From Daphnia carinata (taxonomy: Eukaryota; Arthropoda; Branchiopoda; Diplostraca; Daphniidae), in the NCBI RefSeq assembly GCF_022539665.2, contig NC_081340.1:186001-250000 (forward strand): a stretch of DNA of 64,000 bases, given 5' to 3'. The position numbers and the translations under genes were made by a program. Position 1 is the stretch's first letter, and every line of letters starts with the position of its first letter. This document shows, one piece after another, positions 9,541 to 21,900 of this stretch. The notes beneath the pieces are model-generated. The model ran no database searches. It saw only the letters and a list, made by a program, of their open reading frames with translations, and had not been told where the DNA came from.

Positions 9541-9832
9541 TGTTGAGAACAAAGTAGAGATGCATTCTTTAGACATGCACTCGTTACGTTATTATTTCCT
9601 AGAGCTTATGTATTAATGCATTATCTTTAATATAATTATATATTAACCACACTACAACTTACCACTTGCTGCAAAGATTATATTAAGAGAAGTGAGAGAT
9701 GAGAGACTCGTGTCAATTGACTCAAGCAGACGACATAAAAAGCCACCGAGGCTAAACAGCACCCAGTTGCTCATGCGCAATATTCGTAAAGTAAAATAAG
9801 AAGATAAGATAAGGGTTTGTTATATTTATTTA
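9541..9832 (-). repeat. Copia 5' LTR (first 9 bp missing)
   Basis: Identical to 3951-4242 but stops before the ATATCAACA end, joining directly to 5S spacer GATGAATCACAGG. It carries the promoter for the minus-strand element transcript. A strong splice-donor-like GTGGTAAGTT lies at 9665-9656 on the minus strand. Confidence 0.93.
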
Positions 9833-10144
9833 GATGAATCACAGGAAGTACGAACCATCTCGTGGTGAATTCTAGTATTTTCTAAAACGCCACCTAGTGG
9901 TCAGTTTTGAAATTTCATCTTCTATAAACTAGAGGTATTTTAAAACGAAATACAAAAAGAATGGTGCATTTCCGTGAGAAAAGTGACCTCTTTCAAGAAA
10001 GTGAATTTTATATGTTTGCATTTTTGTGGTTGACCGAACGCGATGGTTACCAGTCCAATATCCTTAACTATATAAATCAATTGTACTTGTGCTGGTTTTA
10101 ATGGACATTACTGGAGTGTATTCATTTTATTTTGGAACTGAATT

Positions 10145-10264
10145 GTCAACGGCCATACCACGTAGAACAAACCTTGTCTCGTCAGCTCCAGGAAGTTAAG
10201 CTACGTCGGGTTCCGTTAGTACCTAGATGGGTGACCGCTTGGGAATACGGGATGCTGTTGGCAT
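10145..10264 (+). rRNA. 5S ribosomal RNA, copy 9
   Basis: First complete gene after the Copia element; terminator at 10271-10274. Confidence 0.96.
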
Positions 10265-10608
10265 CAAAACTTTTATATCCACCTAGCCGTTTTTGGATGA
10301 ATCACAGGGAAGTACGAACCATCTCGTGGTGAATTCTAGTATTTTCTAAAACGCCACCTAGTGGTCAGTTTTGAAATTTCATCTTCTATAAACTAGAGGT
10401 ATTTTAAAACGAAATACAAAAAGAATGGTGCATTTCCGTGAGAAAAGTGACCTCTTTCAAGAAAGTGAATTTTATATGTTTGCATTTTTGTGGTTGACCG
10501 AACGCGATGGTTACCAGTCCAATATCCTTAACTATATAAATCAATTGTACTTGTGCTGGTTTTAATGGACATTACTGGAGTGTATTCATTTTATTTTGGA
10601 ACTGAATT

Positions 10609-10728
10609 GTCAACGGCCATACCACGTAGAACAAACCTTGTCTCGTCAGCTCCAGGAAGTTAAGCTACGTCGGGTTCCGTTAGTACCTAGATGGGTGACC
10701 GCTTGGGAATACGGGATGCTGTTGGCAT
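10609..10728 (+). rRNA. 5S ribosomal RNA, copy 10
   Basis: Same 120-nt sequence; terminator T-run at 10735-10738. Confidence 0.96.
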
Positions 10729-11072
10729 CAAAACTTTTATATCCACCTAGCCGTTTTTGGATGAATCACAGGGAAGTACGAACCATCTCGTGGTGAATTC
10801 TAGTATTTTCTAAAACGCCACCTAGTGGTCAGTTTTGAAATTTCATCTTCTATAAACTAGAGGTATTTTAAAACGAAATACAAAAAGAATGGTGCATTTC
10901 CGTGAGAAAAGTGACCTCTTTCAAGAAAGTGAATTTTATATGTTTGCATTTTTGTGGTTGACCGAACGCGATGGTTACCAGTCCAATATCCTTAACTATA
11001 TAAATCAATTGTACTTGTGCTGGTTTTAATGGACATTACTGGAGTGTATTCATTTTATTTTGGAACTGAATT

Positions 11073-11192
11073 GTCAACGGCCATACCACGTAGAACAAAC
11101 CTTGTCTCGTCAGCTCCAGGAAGTTAAGCTACGTCGGGTTCCGTTAGTACCTAGATGGGTGACCGCTTGGGAATACGGGATGCTGTTGGCAT
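11073..11192 (+). rRNA. 5S ribosomal RNA, copy 11
   Basis: Same 120-nt sequence; terminator T-run at 11199-11202. Confidence 0.96.
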
Positions 11193-11536
11193 CAAAACTT
11201 TTATATCCACCTAGCCGTTTTTGGATGAATCACAGGGAAGTACGAACCATCTCGTGGTGAATTCTAGTATTTTCTAAAACGCCACCTAGTGGTCAGTTTT
11301 GAAATTTCATCTTCTATAAACTAGAGGTATTTTAAAACGAAATACAAAAAGAATGGTGCATTTCCGTGAGAAAAGTGACCTCTTTCAAGAAAGTGAATTT
11401 TATATGTTTGCATTTTTGTGGTTGACCGAACGCGATGGTTACCAGTCCAATATCCTTAACTATATAAATCAATTGTACTTGTGCTGGTTTTAATGGACAT
11501 TACTGGAGTGTATTCATTTTATTTTGGAACTGAATT

Positions 11537-11656
11537 GTCAACGGCCATACCACGTAGAACAAACCTTGTCTCGTCAGCTCCAGGAAGTTAAGCTACGTCG
11601 GGTTCCGTTAGTACCTAGATGGGTGACCGCTTGGGAATACGGGATGCTGTTGGCAT
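11537..11656 (+). rRNA. 5S ribosomal RNA, copy 12
   Basis: Same 120-nt sequence; terminator T-run at 11663-11666. Confidence 0.96.
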
Positions 11657-12000
11657 CAAAACTTTTATATCCACCTAGCCGTTTTTGGATGAATCACAGG
11701 GAAGTACGAACCATCTCGTGGTGAATTCTAGTATTTTCTAAAACGCCACCTAGTGGTCAGTTTTGAAATTTCATCTTCTATAAACTAGAGGTATTTTAAA
11801 ACGAAATACAAAAAGAATGGTGCATTTCCGTGAGAAAAGTGACCTCTTTCAAGAAAGTGAATTTTATATGTTTGCATTTTTGTGGTTGACCGAACGCGAT
11901 GGTTACCAGTCCAATATCCTTAACTATATAAATCAATTGTACTTGTGCTGGTTTTAATGGACATTACTGGAGTGTATTCATTTTATTTTGGAACTGAATT

Positions 12001-12120
12001 GTCAACGGCCATACCACGTAGAACAAACCTTGTCTCGTCAGCTCCAGGAAGTTAAGCTACGTCGGGTTCCGTTAGTACCTAGATGGGTGACCGCTTGGGA
12101 ATACGGGATGCTGTTGGCAT
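12001..12120 (+). rRNA. 5S ribosomal RNA, copy 13
   Basis: Same 120-nt sequence; terminator T-run at 12127-12130. Confidence 0.96.
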
Positions 12121-12464
12121 CAAAACTTTTATATCCACCTAGCCGTTTTTGGATGAATCACAGGGAAGTACGAACCATCTCGTGGTGAATTCTAGTATTT
12201 TCTAAAACGCCACCTAGTGGTCAGTTTTGAAATTTCATCTTCTATAAACTAGAGGTATTTTAAAACGAAATACAAAAAGAATGGTGCATTTCCGTGAGAA
12301 AAGTGACCTCTTTCAAGAAAGTGAATTTTATATGTTTGCATTTTTGTGGTTGACCGAACGCGATGGTTACCAGTCCAATATCCTTAACTATATAAATCAA
12401 TTGTACTTGTGCTGGTTTTAATGGACATTACTGGAGTGTATTCATTTTATTTTGGAACTGAATT

Positions 12465-12584
12465 GTCAACGGCCATACCACGTAGAACAAACCTTGTCTC
12501 GTCAGCTCCAGGAAGTTAAGCTACGTCGGGTTCCGTTAGTACCTAGATGGGTGACCGCTTGGGAATACGGGATGCTGTTGGCAT
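12465..12584 (+). rRNA. 5S ribosomal RNA, copy 14
   Basis: Same 120-nt sequence; terminator T-run at 12591-12594. Confidence 0.96.
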
Positions 12585-12928
12585 CAAAACTTTTATATCC
12601 ACCTAGCCGTTTTTGGATGAATCACAGGGAAGTACGAACCATCTCGTGGTGAATTCTAGTATTTTCTAAAACGCCACCTAGTGGTCAGTTTTGAAATTTC
12701 ATCTTCTATAAACTAGAGGTATTTTAAAACGAAATACAAAAAGAATGGTGCATTTCCGTGAGAAAAGTGACCTCTTTCAAGAAAGTGAATTTTATATGTT
12801 TGCATTTTTGTGGTTGACCGAACGCGATGGTTACCAGTCCAATATCCTTAACTATATAAATCAATTGTACTTGTGCTGGTTTTAATGGACATTACTGGAG
12901 TGTATTCATTTTATTTTGGAACTGAATT

Positions 12929-13048
12929 GTCAACGGCCATACCACGTAGAACAAACCTTGTCTCGTCAGCTCCAGGAAGTTAAGCTACGTCGGGTTCCGT
13001 TAGTACCTAGATGGGTGACCGCTTGGGAATACGGGATGCTGTTGGCAT
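12929..13048 (+). rRNA. 5S ribosomal RNA, copy 15
   Basis: Same 120-nt sequence; terminator T-run at 13055-13058. Confidence 0.96.
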
Positions 13049-13392
13049 CAAAACTTTTATATCCACCTAGCCGTTTTTGGATGAATCACAGGGAAGTACG
13101 AACCATCTCGTGGTGAATTCTAGTATTTTCTAAAACGCCACCTAGTGGTCAGTTTTGAAATTTCATCTTCTATAAACTAGAGGTATTTTAAAACGAAATA
13201 CAAAAAGAATGGTGCATTTCCGTGAGAAAAGTGACCTCTTTCAAGAAAGTGAATTTTATATGTTTGCATTTTTGTGGTTGACCGAACGCGATGGTTACCA
13301 GTCCAATATCCTTAACTATATAAATCAATTGTACTTGTGCTGGTTTTAATGGACATTACTGGAGTGTATTCATTTTATTTTGGAACTGAATT

Positions 13393-13512
13393 GTCAACGG
13401 CCATACCACGTAGAACAAACCTTGTCTCGTCAGCTCCAGGAAGTTAAGCTACGTCGGGTTCCGTTAGTACCTAGATGGGTGACCGCTTGGGAATACGGGA
13501 TGCTGTTGGCAT
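13393..13512 (+). rRNA. 5S ribosomal RNA, copy 16
   Basis: Same 120-nt sequence; terminator T-run at 13519-13522. Confidence 0.96.
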
Positions 13513-13856
13513 CAAAACTTTTATATCCACCTAGCCGTTTTTGGATGAATCACAGGGAAGTACGAACCATCTCGTGGTGAATTCTAGTATTTTCTAAAAC
13601 GCCACCTAGTGGTCAGTTTTGAAATTTCATCTTCTATAAACTAGAGGTATTTTAAAACGAAATACAAAAAGAATGGTGCATTTCCGTGAGAAAAGTGACC
13701 TCTTTCAAGAAAGTGAATTTTATATGTTTGCATTTTTGTGGTTGACCGAACGCGATGGTTACCAGTCCAATATCCTTAACTATATAAATCAATTGTACTT
13801 GTGCTGGTTTTAATGGACATTACTGGAGTGTATTCATTTTATTTTGGAACTGAATT

Positions 13857-13976
13857 GTCAACGGCCATACCACGTAGAACAAACCTTGTCTCGTCAGCTC
13901 CAGGAAGTTAAGCTACGTCGGGTTCCGTTAGTACCTAGATGGGTGACCGCTTGGGAATACGGGATGCTGTTGGCAT
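13857..13976 (+). rRNA. 5S ribosomal RNA, copy 17
   Basis: Same 120-nt sequence; terminator T-run at 13983-13986. Confidence 0.96.
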
Positions 13977-14320
13977 CAAAACTTTTATATCCACCTAGCC
14001 GTTTTTGGATGAATCACAGGGAAGTACGAACCATCTCGTGGTGAATTCTAGTATTTTCTAAAACGCCACCTAGTGGTCAGTTTTGAAATTTCATCTTCTA
14101 TAAACTAGAGGTATTTTAAAACGAAATACAAAAAGAATGGTGCATTTCCGTGAGAAAAGTGACCTCTTTCAAGAAAGTGAATTTTATATGTTTGCATTTT
14201 TGTGGTTGACCGAACGCGATGGTTACCAGTCCAATATCCTTAACTATATAAATCAATTGTACTTGTGCTGGTTTTAATGGACATTACTGGAGTGTATTCA
14301 TTTTATTTTGGAACTGAATT

Positions 14321-14440
14321 GTCAACGGCCATACCACGTAGAACAAACCTTGTCTCGTCAGCTCCAGGAAGTTAAGCTACGTCGGGTTCCGTTAGTACCT
14401 AGATGGGTGACCGCTTGGGAATACGGGATGCTGTTGGCAT
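14321..14440 (+). rRNA. 5S ribosomal RNA, copy 18
   Basis: Same 120-nt sequence; terminator T-run at 14447-14450. Confidence 0.96.
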
Positions 14441-14784
14441 CAAAACTTTTATATCCACCTAGCCGTTTTTGGATGAATCACAGGGAAGTACGAACCATCT
14501 CGTGGTGAATTCTAGTATTTTCTAAAACGCCACCTAGTGGTCAGTTTTGAAATTTCATCTTCTATAAACTAGAGGTATTTTAAAACGAAATACAAAAAGA
14601 ATGGTGCATTTCCGTGAGAAAAGTGACCTCTTTCAAGAAAGTGAATTTTATATGTTTGCATTTTTGTGGTTGACCGAACGCGATGGTTACCAGTCCAATA
14701 TCCTTAACTATATAAATCAATTGTACTTGTGCTGGTTTTAATGGACATTACTGGAGTGTATTCATTTTATTTTGGAACTGAATT

Positions 14785-14904
14785 GTCAACGGCCATACCA
14801 CGTAGAACAAACCTTGTCTCGTCAGCTCCAGGAAGTTAAGCTACGTCGGGTTCCGTTAGTACCTAGATGGGTGACCGCTTGGGAATACGGGATGCTGTTG
14901 GCAT
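14785..14904 (+). rRNA. 5S ribosomal RNA, copy 19
   Basis: Same 120-nt sequence; terminator T-run at 14911-14914. Confidence 0.96.
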
Positions 14905-15248
14905 CAAAACTTTTATATCCACCTAGCCGTTTTTGGATGAATCACAGGGAAGTACGAACCATCTCGTGGTGAATTCTAGTATTTTCTAAAACGCCACCTA
15001 GTGGTCAGTTTTGAAATTTCATCTTCTATAAACTAGAGGTATTTTAAAACGAAATACAAAAAGAATGGTGCATTTCCGTGAGAAAAGTGACCTCTTTCAA
15101 GAAAGTGAATTTTATATGTTTGCATTTTTGTGGTTGACCGAACGCGATGGTTACCAGTCCAATATCCTTAACTATATAAATCAATTGTACTTGTGCTGGT
15201 TTTAATGGACATTACTGGAGTGTATTCATTTTATTTTGGAACTGAATT

Positions 15249-15368
15249 GTCAACGGCCATACCACGTAGAACAAACCTTGTCTCGTCAGCTCCAGGAAGT
15301 TAAGCTACGTCGGGTTCCGTTAGTACCTAGATGGGTGACCGCTTGGGAATACGGGATGCTGTTGGCAT
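15249..15368 (+). rRNA. 5S ribosomal RNA, copy 20
   Basis: Gene unchanged; terminator at 15375-15378. The spacer that follows has the 106-bp deletion, which removes the CTCF-like site. Confidence 0.96.
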
Positions 15369-15606
15369 CAAAACTTTTATATCCACCTAGCCGTTTTTGG
15401 ATGAATCACAGGGAAGTACGAACCATCTCGTGGTGAATTCTAGTATGACCTCTTTCAAGAAAGTGAATTTTATATGTTTGCATTTTTGTGGTTGACCGAA
15501 CGCGATGGTTACCAGTCCAATATCCTTAACTATATAAATCAATTGTACTTGTGCTGGTTTTAATGGACATTACTGGAGTGTATTCATTTTATTTTGGAAC
15601 TGAATT

Positions 15607-15726
15607 GTCAACGGCCATACCACGTAGAACAAACCTTGTCTCGTCAGCTCCAGGAAGTTAAGCTACGTCGGGTTCCGTTAGTACCTAGATGGGTGACCGC
15701 TTGGGAATACGGGATGCTGTTGGCAT
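15607..15726 (+). rRNA. 5S ribosomal RNA, copy 21
   Basis: Only 358 bp after copy 20; terminator at 15733-15736. The contig ends 77 bp past the gene. Confidence 0.95.
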
Positions 15727-15803
15727 CAAAACTTTTATATCCACCTAGCCGTTTTTGGATGAATCACAGGGAAGTACGAACCATCTCGTGGTGAATTCTA
15801 GTA

Positions 15804-15903
15804 NNNNNNNNNNNNNNNNNNNNNNNNNNNNNNNNNNNNNNNNNNNNNNNNNNNNNNNNNNNNNNNNNNNNNNNNNNNNNNNNNNNNNNNNNNNNNNNNN
15901 NNN
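15804..15903. other. Assembly gap (100 N)
   Basis: Exactly 100 Ns, the usual placeholder for a gap of unknown size. The 5S array lies on one side and the 70-bp satellite on the other, so their true distance is unknown. Confidence 0.95.
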
Positions 15904-18900
15904 CAATGTGAATACAATGTGATACAGTGAGTTTCAATATCTACATTCAAACAGCATCAAATATACGTGTATTCAATGTGAATATAGTGTTATAGAATCA
16001 GTTTCATGATCTACATTCAAACAGCATCAAATATACGTGTATTCAATGTGAATATAGTGTTATAGAATCAGTTTCATGATCTACATTCAAACAGCATCAA
16101 ATATACGTGTATTCAATGTGAATATAGTGTTATAGAATCAGTTTCATGATCTACATTCAAACAGCATCAAATATACGTGTATTCAATGTGAATATAGTGT
16201 GATAGAATGAGTTTCAATGATCTACATTCAAACAGCATCAAATATACGTGTATTCAATGTGAATATAGTGTTATAGAATCAGTTTCATATCTACATTCAA
16301 ACAGTATCAAATATACGTGTATTCAATGTGAATATAGTGTTATAGAATCAGTTTCATGATCTACATTCAAACAGTATCAAATATACGTGTATTCAATGTG
16401 AATACAATGTGATACAGTGAGTTTCAATATCTACATTCAAACAGCATCAAATATACGTGTATTCAATGTGAATATAGTGTTATAGAATCAGTTTCATGAT
16501 CTACATTCAAACAGTATCAAATATACGTGTATTCAATGTGAATATAGTGTTATACAGTGAGTTTCAATATCTACATTCAAAGAGCATCAAAAATACGTGT
16601 ATTCAATGTGAATATAGTGTTATAGAATCAGTTTCATGATCTACATTCAAACAGTATCAAATATACGTGTATTCAATGTGAATATAGTGTTATAGAATCA
16701 GTTTCATGATCTACATTCAAACAGTATCAAATATACGTGTATTCAATGTGAATATAGTGTTATGTGATCTACATTCAAACAGCATCAAATATACGTGTAT
16801 TCAATGTGAATATAGTGTTATGAATCAGTTTCATGATCTACATTCAAACAGCATCAAATATACGTGTATTCAATGTGAATATAGTGTTATAGAATCAGTT
16901 TCATGATCTACATTCAAACAGCATCAAATATACGTGTATTCAATGTGAATATAGTGTTATAGAATCATTGTAATGATCTACATTCAAACAGCATCAAATA
17001 TACGTGTATTCATATGTGAATATAGTGTTATAGAATCAGTTTCATGATCTACATTCAAACAGCATCAAATATACGTGTATTGTATTCAATGTGAATATAG
17101 TGTTACATAGAATCAGTTTCATGATCTACATTCAAACAGTATCAAATATACGTGTATTCAATGTGAATATAGTGTTATAGAATCAGTTTCAATATCTACA
17201 TTCAAACAGCATCAAATATACGTGTATTCAATGTGAATATAGTGTTATAGAATCAGTTTATGATCTACATTCAAACAGTATCAAATATACGTGTATTCAA
17301 TGTGAATATAATGTGATACAGTGAGTTTCAATATCTACATTCAAACAGCATCAAATATACGTGTATTCAATGTGAATATAGTGTTATAGAATCAGTTTCA
17401 ATGTGATATCATGATCTACATTCAAACAGTATCAAATATACGTGTATTCAATGTGAATATAGTGTTATAGAATCAGTTTCATGATCTACATTCAAACAGT
17501 ATCAAATATACGTGTATTCAATGTGAATATAGTGTTATAGAATCAGTTTCATGATCTACATTCAAACAGTATCAAATATACGTGTATTCAATGTGAATAT
17601 AGTGTGATACAGTGAGTTTCAATATCTACATTCAAACAGCATCAAATATACGTGTATTCAATGTGAATATAGTGTTATAGAATGAGTTTCATGATCTACA
17701 TTCAAACAGCATCAAATATACGTGTATTCAATGTGAATATAGTGTTATAGAATCAGTTTCATGATCTACATTCAAACAGTATCAAATATACGTGTATTCA
17801 ATGTGAATATAGTGTGATACAGTGAGTTTCAATATCTACATTCAAACAGTATCAAATATACGTGTATTCAATGTGAATATAGTGTTATACAGTGAGTTTC
17901 AATATCTACATTCAAACAGCATCAAATATACGTGTATTCAATGTGAATATAGTGTGATAGAATCAGTTTCAATGATCTACATTCAAACAGTATCAAATAT
18001 ACGTGTATTCAATGTGAATATAGTGTTATAGAATCAGTTTCATGATCTACATTCAAACAGTATCAAATATACGTGTATTCAATGTGAATATAGTGTTATA
18101 GAATCAGTTTCATGATCTACATTCAAACAGTATCAAATATACGTGTATTCAATGTGAATATAGTGTTATAGAATCAGTTTCATGATCTACATTCAAACAG
18201 TATCAAATATACGTGTATTCAATGTGAATATAGTGTTATAGAATCAGTTTCAATATCTACATTCAAACAGCATCAAATATACGTGTATTCAATGTGAATA
18301 TAGTGTTATAGAATCAGTTTCATGATCTACATTCAAACAGCATCAAATATACGTGTATTCAATGTGAATATAGTGTTATAGAATCAGTTTCATGATCTAC
18401 ATTCAAACAGTATCAAATATACGTGTATTCAATGTGAATATAGTGTTATAGAATCAGTTTCATGATCTACATTCAAACAGTATCAAATATACGTGTATTC
18501 AATGTGAATATAGTGTGATACAGTGAGTTTCAATATCTACATTCAAACAGCATCAAATATACGTGTATTCAATGTGAATATAGTGTTATAGAATCAGTTT
18601 CATGATCTACATTCAAACAGTATCAAATATACGTGTATTCAATGTGAATATAGTGTTATAGAATCAGTTTCATGATCTACATTCAAACAGTATCAAATAT
18701 ACGTGTATTCAATGTGAATATAGTGTTATAGAATCAGTTTCAATGATCTACATTCAAACAGCATCAAATATACGTGTATTCAATGTGAATATAGTGTGAT
18801 ACATCAGTTTCAATGATCTACATTCAAACAGTATCAAATATACGTGTATTCAATGTGAATATAGTGTTATAGAATCAGTTTCATGATCTACATTCAAACA

Positions 18901-21900
18901 GTATCAAATATACGTGTATTCAATGTGAATATAGTGTTATAGAATCAGTTTCATGATCTACATTCAAACAGCATCAAATATACGTGTATTCAATGTGAAT
19001 ATAGTGTTATAGAATCAGTTTCATGATCTACATTCAAACAGTATCAAATATACGTGTATTCAATGTGAATATAGTGTTATACAATGAGTTTCATATCTAC
19101 ATTCAAACAGCATCAAATATACGTGTATTCAATGTGAATATAGTGTTATAGAATCAGTTTCATGATCTACATTCAAACAGTATCAAATATACGTGTATTC
19201 AATGTGAATATAGTGTTATAGAATCAGTTTCATGATCTACATTCAAACAGTATCAAATATACGTGTATTCAATGTGAATATAGTGTGATAGAATCAGTTT
19301 CAATATCTACATTCAAACAGCATCAAATATACGTGTATTCAATGTGAATATAGTGTTATAGAATCAGTTTCATGATCTACATTCAAACAGTATCAAATAT
19401 ACGTGTATTCAATGTGAATATAGTGTTATAGAATCAGTTTCATGATCTACATTCAAACAGTATCAAATATACGTGTATTCAATGTGAATATAGTGTTATA
19501 GAATCAGTTTCAATGATCTACATTCAAACAGCATCAAATATACGTGTATTCAATGTGAATATAGTGTTATAGAATCAGTTTCAATGATCTACATTCAAAC
19601 AGTATCAAATATACGTGTATTCAATGTGAATATAGTGTTATAGAATCAGTTTCATGATCTACATTCAAACAGTATCAAATATACGTGTATTCAATGTGAA
19701 TATAGTGTGATACAGTGAGTTTCAATATCTACATTCAAACAGCATCAAATATACGTGTATTCAATGTGAATATAGTGTTATAGAATCAGTTTCATGATCT
19801 ACATTCAAACAGCATCAAATATACGTGTATTCAATGTGAATATAGTGTGATAGAATCAGTTTCAATATCTACATTCAAACAGCATCAAATATACGTGTAT
19901 TCAATGTGAATATAGTGTTATAGAATCAGTTTCATGATCTACATTCAAACAGTATCAAATATACGTGTATTCAATGTGAATATAGTGTTATAGAATCAGT
20001 TTCATGATCTACATTCAAACAGTATCAAATATACGTGTATTCAATGTGAATATAGTGTGATACAGTGAGTTTCAATATCTACATTCAAACAGCATCAAAT
20101 ATACGTGTATTCAATGTGAATATAGTGTGATAGAATCAGTTTCAATATCTACATTCAAACAGTATCAAATATACGTGTATTCAATGTGAATATAGTGTTA
20201 TAGAATCAGTTTCATGATCTACATTCAAACAGTATCAAATATACGTGTATTCAATGTGAATATAGTGTTATAGAATCAGTTTCATGATCTACATTCAAAC
20301 AGTATCAAATATACGTGTATTCAATGTGAATATAATGTTATAGAATCAGTTTCAATATCTACATTCAAACAGCATCAAATATACGTGTATTCAATGTGAA
20401 TATAGTGTTATAGAATCAGTTTCATGATCTACATTCAAACAGCATCAAATATACGTGTATTCAATGTGAATATAGTGTTATACAATCAGTTTCAATGATC
20501 TACATTCAAACAGCATCAAATATACGTGTATTCAATGTGAATATAGTGTTATAGAATCAGTTTCATGATCTACATTCAAACAGCATCAAATATACGTGTA
20601 TTCAATGTGAATATAGTGTGATAGAATCAGTTTCAATATCTACATTCAAACAGTATCAAATATACGTGTATTCAATGTGAATATAGTGTTATAGAATCAG
20701 TTTCATGATCTACATTCAAACAGTATCAAATATACGTGTATTCAATGTGAATATAGTGTTATACAGTGAGTTTCAATATCTACATTCAAACAGCATCAAA
20801 TATACGTGTATTCAATGTGAATATAGTGTTATAGAATCAGTTTCATGATCTACATTCAAACAGTATCAAATATACGTGTATTCAATGTGAATATAGTGTT
20901 ATAGAATCAGTCAGTTTCTTGATCTACATTTAAACAGTATCAAATATACGTGTATCCAATGTGAATATAGTGTGATACAGTGAGTTTCAATATCTACATT
21001 CAAACAGCATCAAATATACGTGTATTCAATGTGAATATAGTGTGATAGAGTGAGTTTCAATATCTACATTCAAACAGCATCAAATATACGTGTATTCAAT
21101 GTGAATATAGTGTTATAGAATCAGTTTCATGATCTACATTCAAACAGTATCAAATATACGTGTATTCAATGTGAATATAGTGTTATAGAATCAGTTTCAT
21201 GATCTACATTCAAACAGTATCAAATATACGTGTATTCAATGTGAATATAGTGTTATAGAATCAGTTTCATGATCTACATTCAAACAGTATCAAATATACG
21301 TGTATTCAATGTGAATATAGTGTTATAGAATCAGTTTCATGATCTACATTCAAACAGTATCAAATATACGTGTATTCAATGTGAATATAGTGTTATAGAA
21401 TCAGTTTCATGATCTACATTCAAACAGCATCAAATATACGTGTATTCAATGTGAATATAGTGTTATAGAATCAGTTTCAATGATCTACATTCAAACAGCA
21501 TCTAATTTACTTGTATTCAATGTGAATATAGTGTTATAGAATCAGTTTCATGATCTACATTCAAACAGTATCAAATATACGTGTATTCAATGTGAATATA
21601 GTGTTATAGAATCAGTTTCATGATCTACATTCAAACAGTATCAAATATACGTGTATTCAATGTGAATATAGTGTTATAGAATCAGTTTCATGATCTACAT
21701 TCAAACAGTATCAAATATACGTGTATTCAATGTGTATAGTGTTATGGAATCAGTTTAATAATCTACATTCAAACAGTATCAAATATACGTGTATTCAATG
21801 TGAATATAGTGTTATAGAATCAGTTTCAATATCTACATTCAAACAGCATCAAATATACGTGTATTCAATGTGAATATAGTGTTATAGAATCAGTTTCATG

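Larger units (their letters stand above)
3951..9832 (-). mobile_element. Ty1/Copia LTR retrotransposon inserted in the 5S array
   Basis: Read on the minus strand the element has a 5' LTR (9541-9832), a half-tRNA primer site, gag, protease, integrase, reverse transcriptase and RNase H in Copia order, a polypurine tract, and a 3' LTR (3951-4251). The two LTRs are identical over the 292 bp they share, so insertion was recent. The 5' LTR lacks its first 9 bp. The flanking 5S spacer resumes 263 bp further along the unit, so there is no target-site duplication, and the 5S gene expected in that unit is absent. The coding frame is continuous only if three GT-AG introns are removed. Confidence 0.95.
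9833..15803 (+). repeat. 5S rDNA tandem array, right block
   Basis: Thirteen complete 5S genes in 464-bp units that look identical to one another, in contrast to the more variable left block. The first partial unit starts at offset +151 of the unit and has lost one G (CACAGGAAG for CACAGGGAAG). The spacer between the last two genes is 106 bp shorter (unit 358 bp, junction near 15446). The block ends at an N gap. Confidence 0.95.

Noticed and set aside
16706-18031. Short open frames in the satellite (also at 23578, 25397, 46610 and 47506)
   Set aside because: They are chance openings made of the translated monomer and are present only where indels happen to remove a stop.
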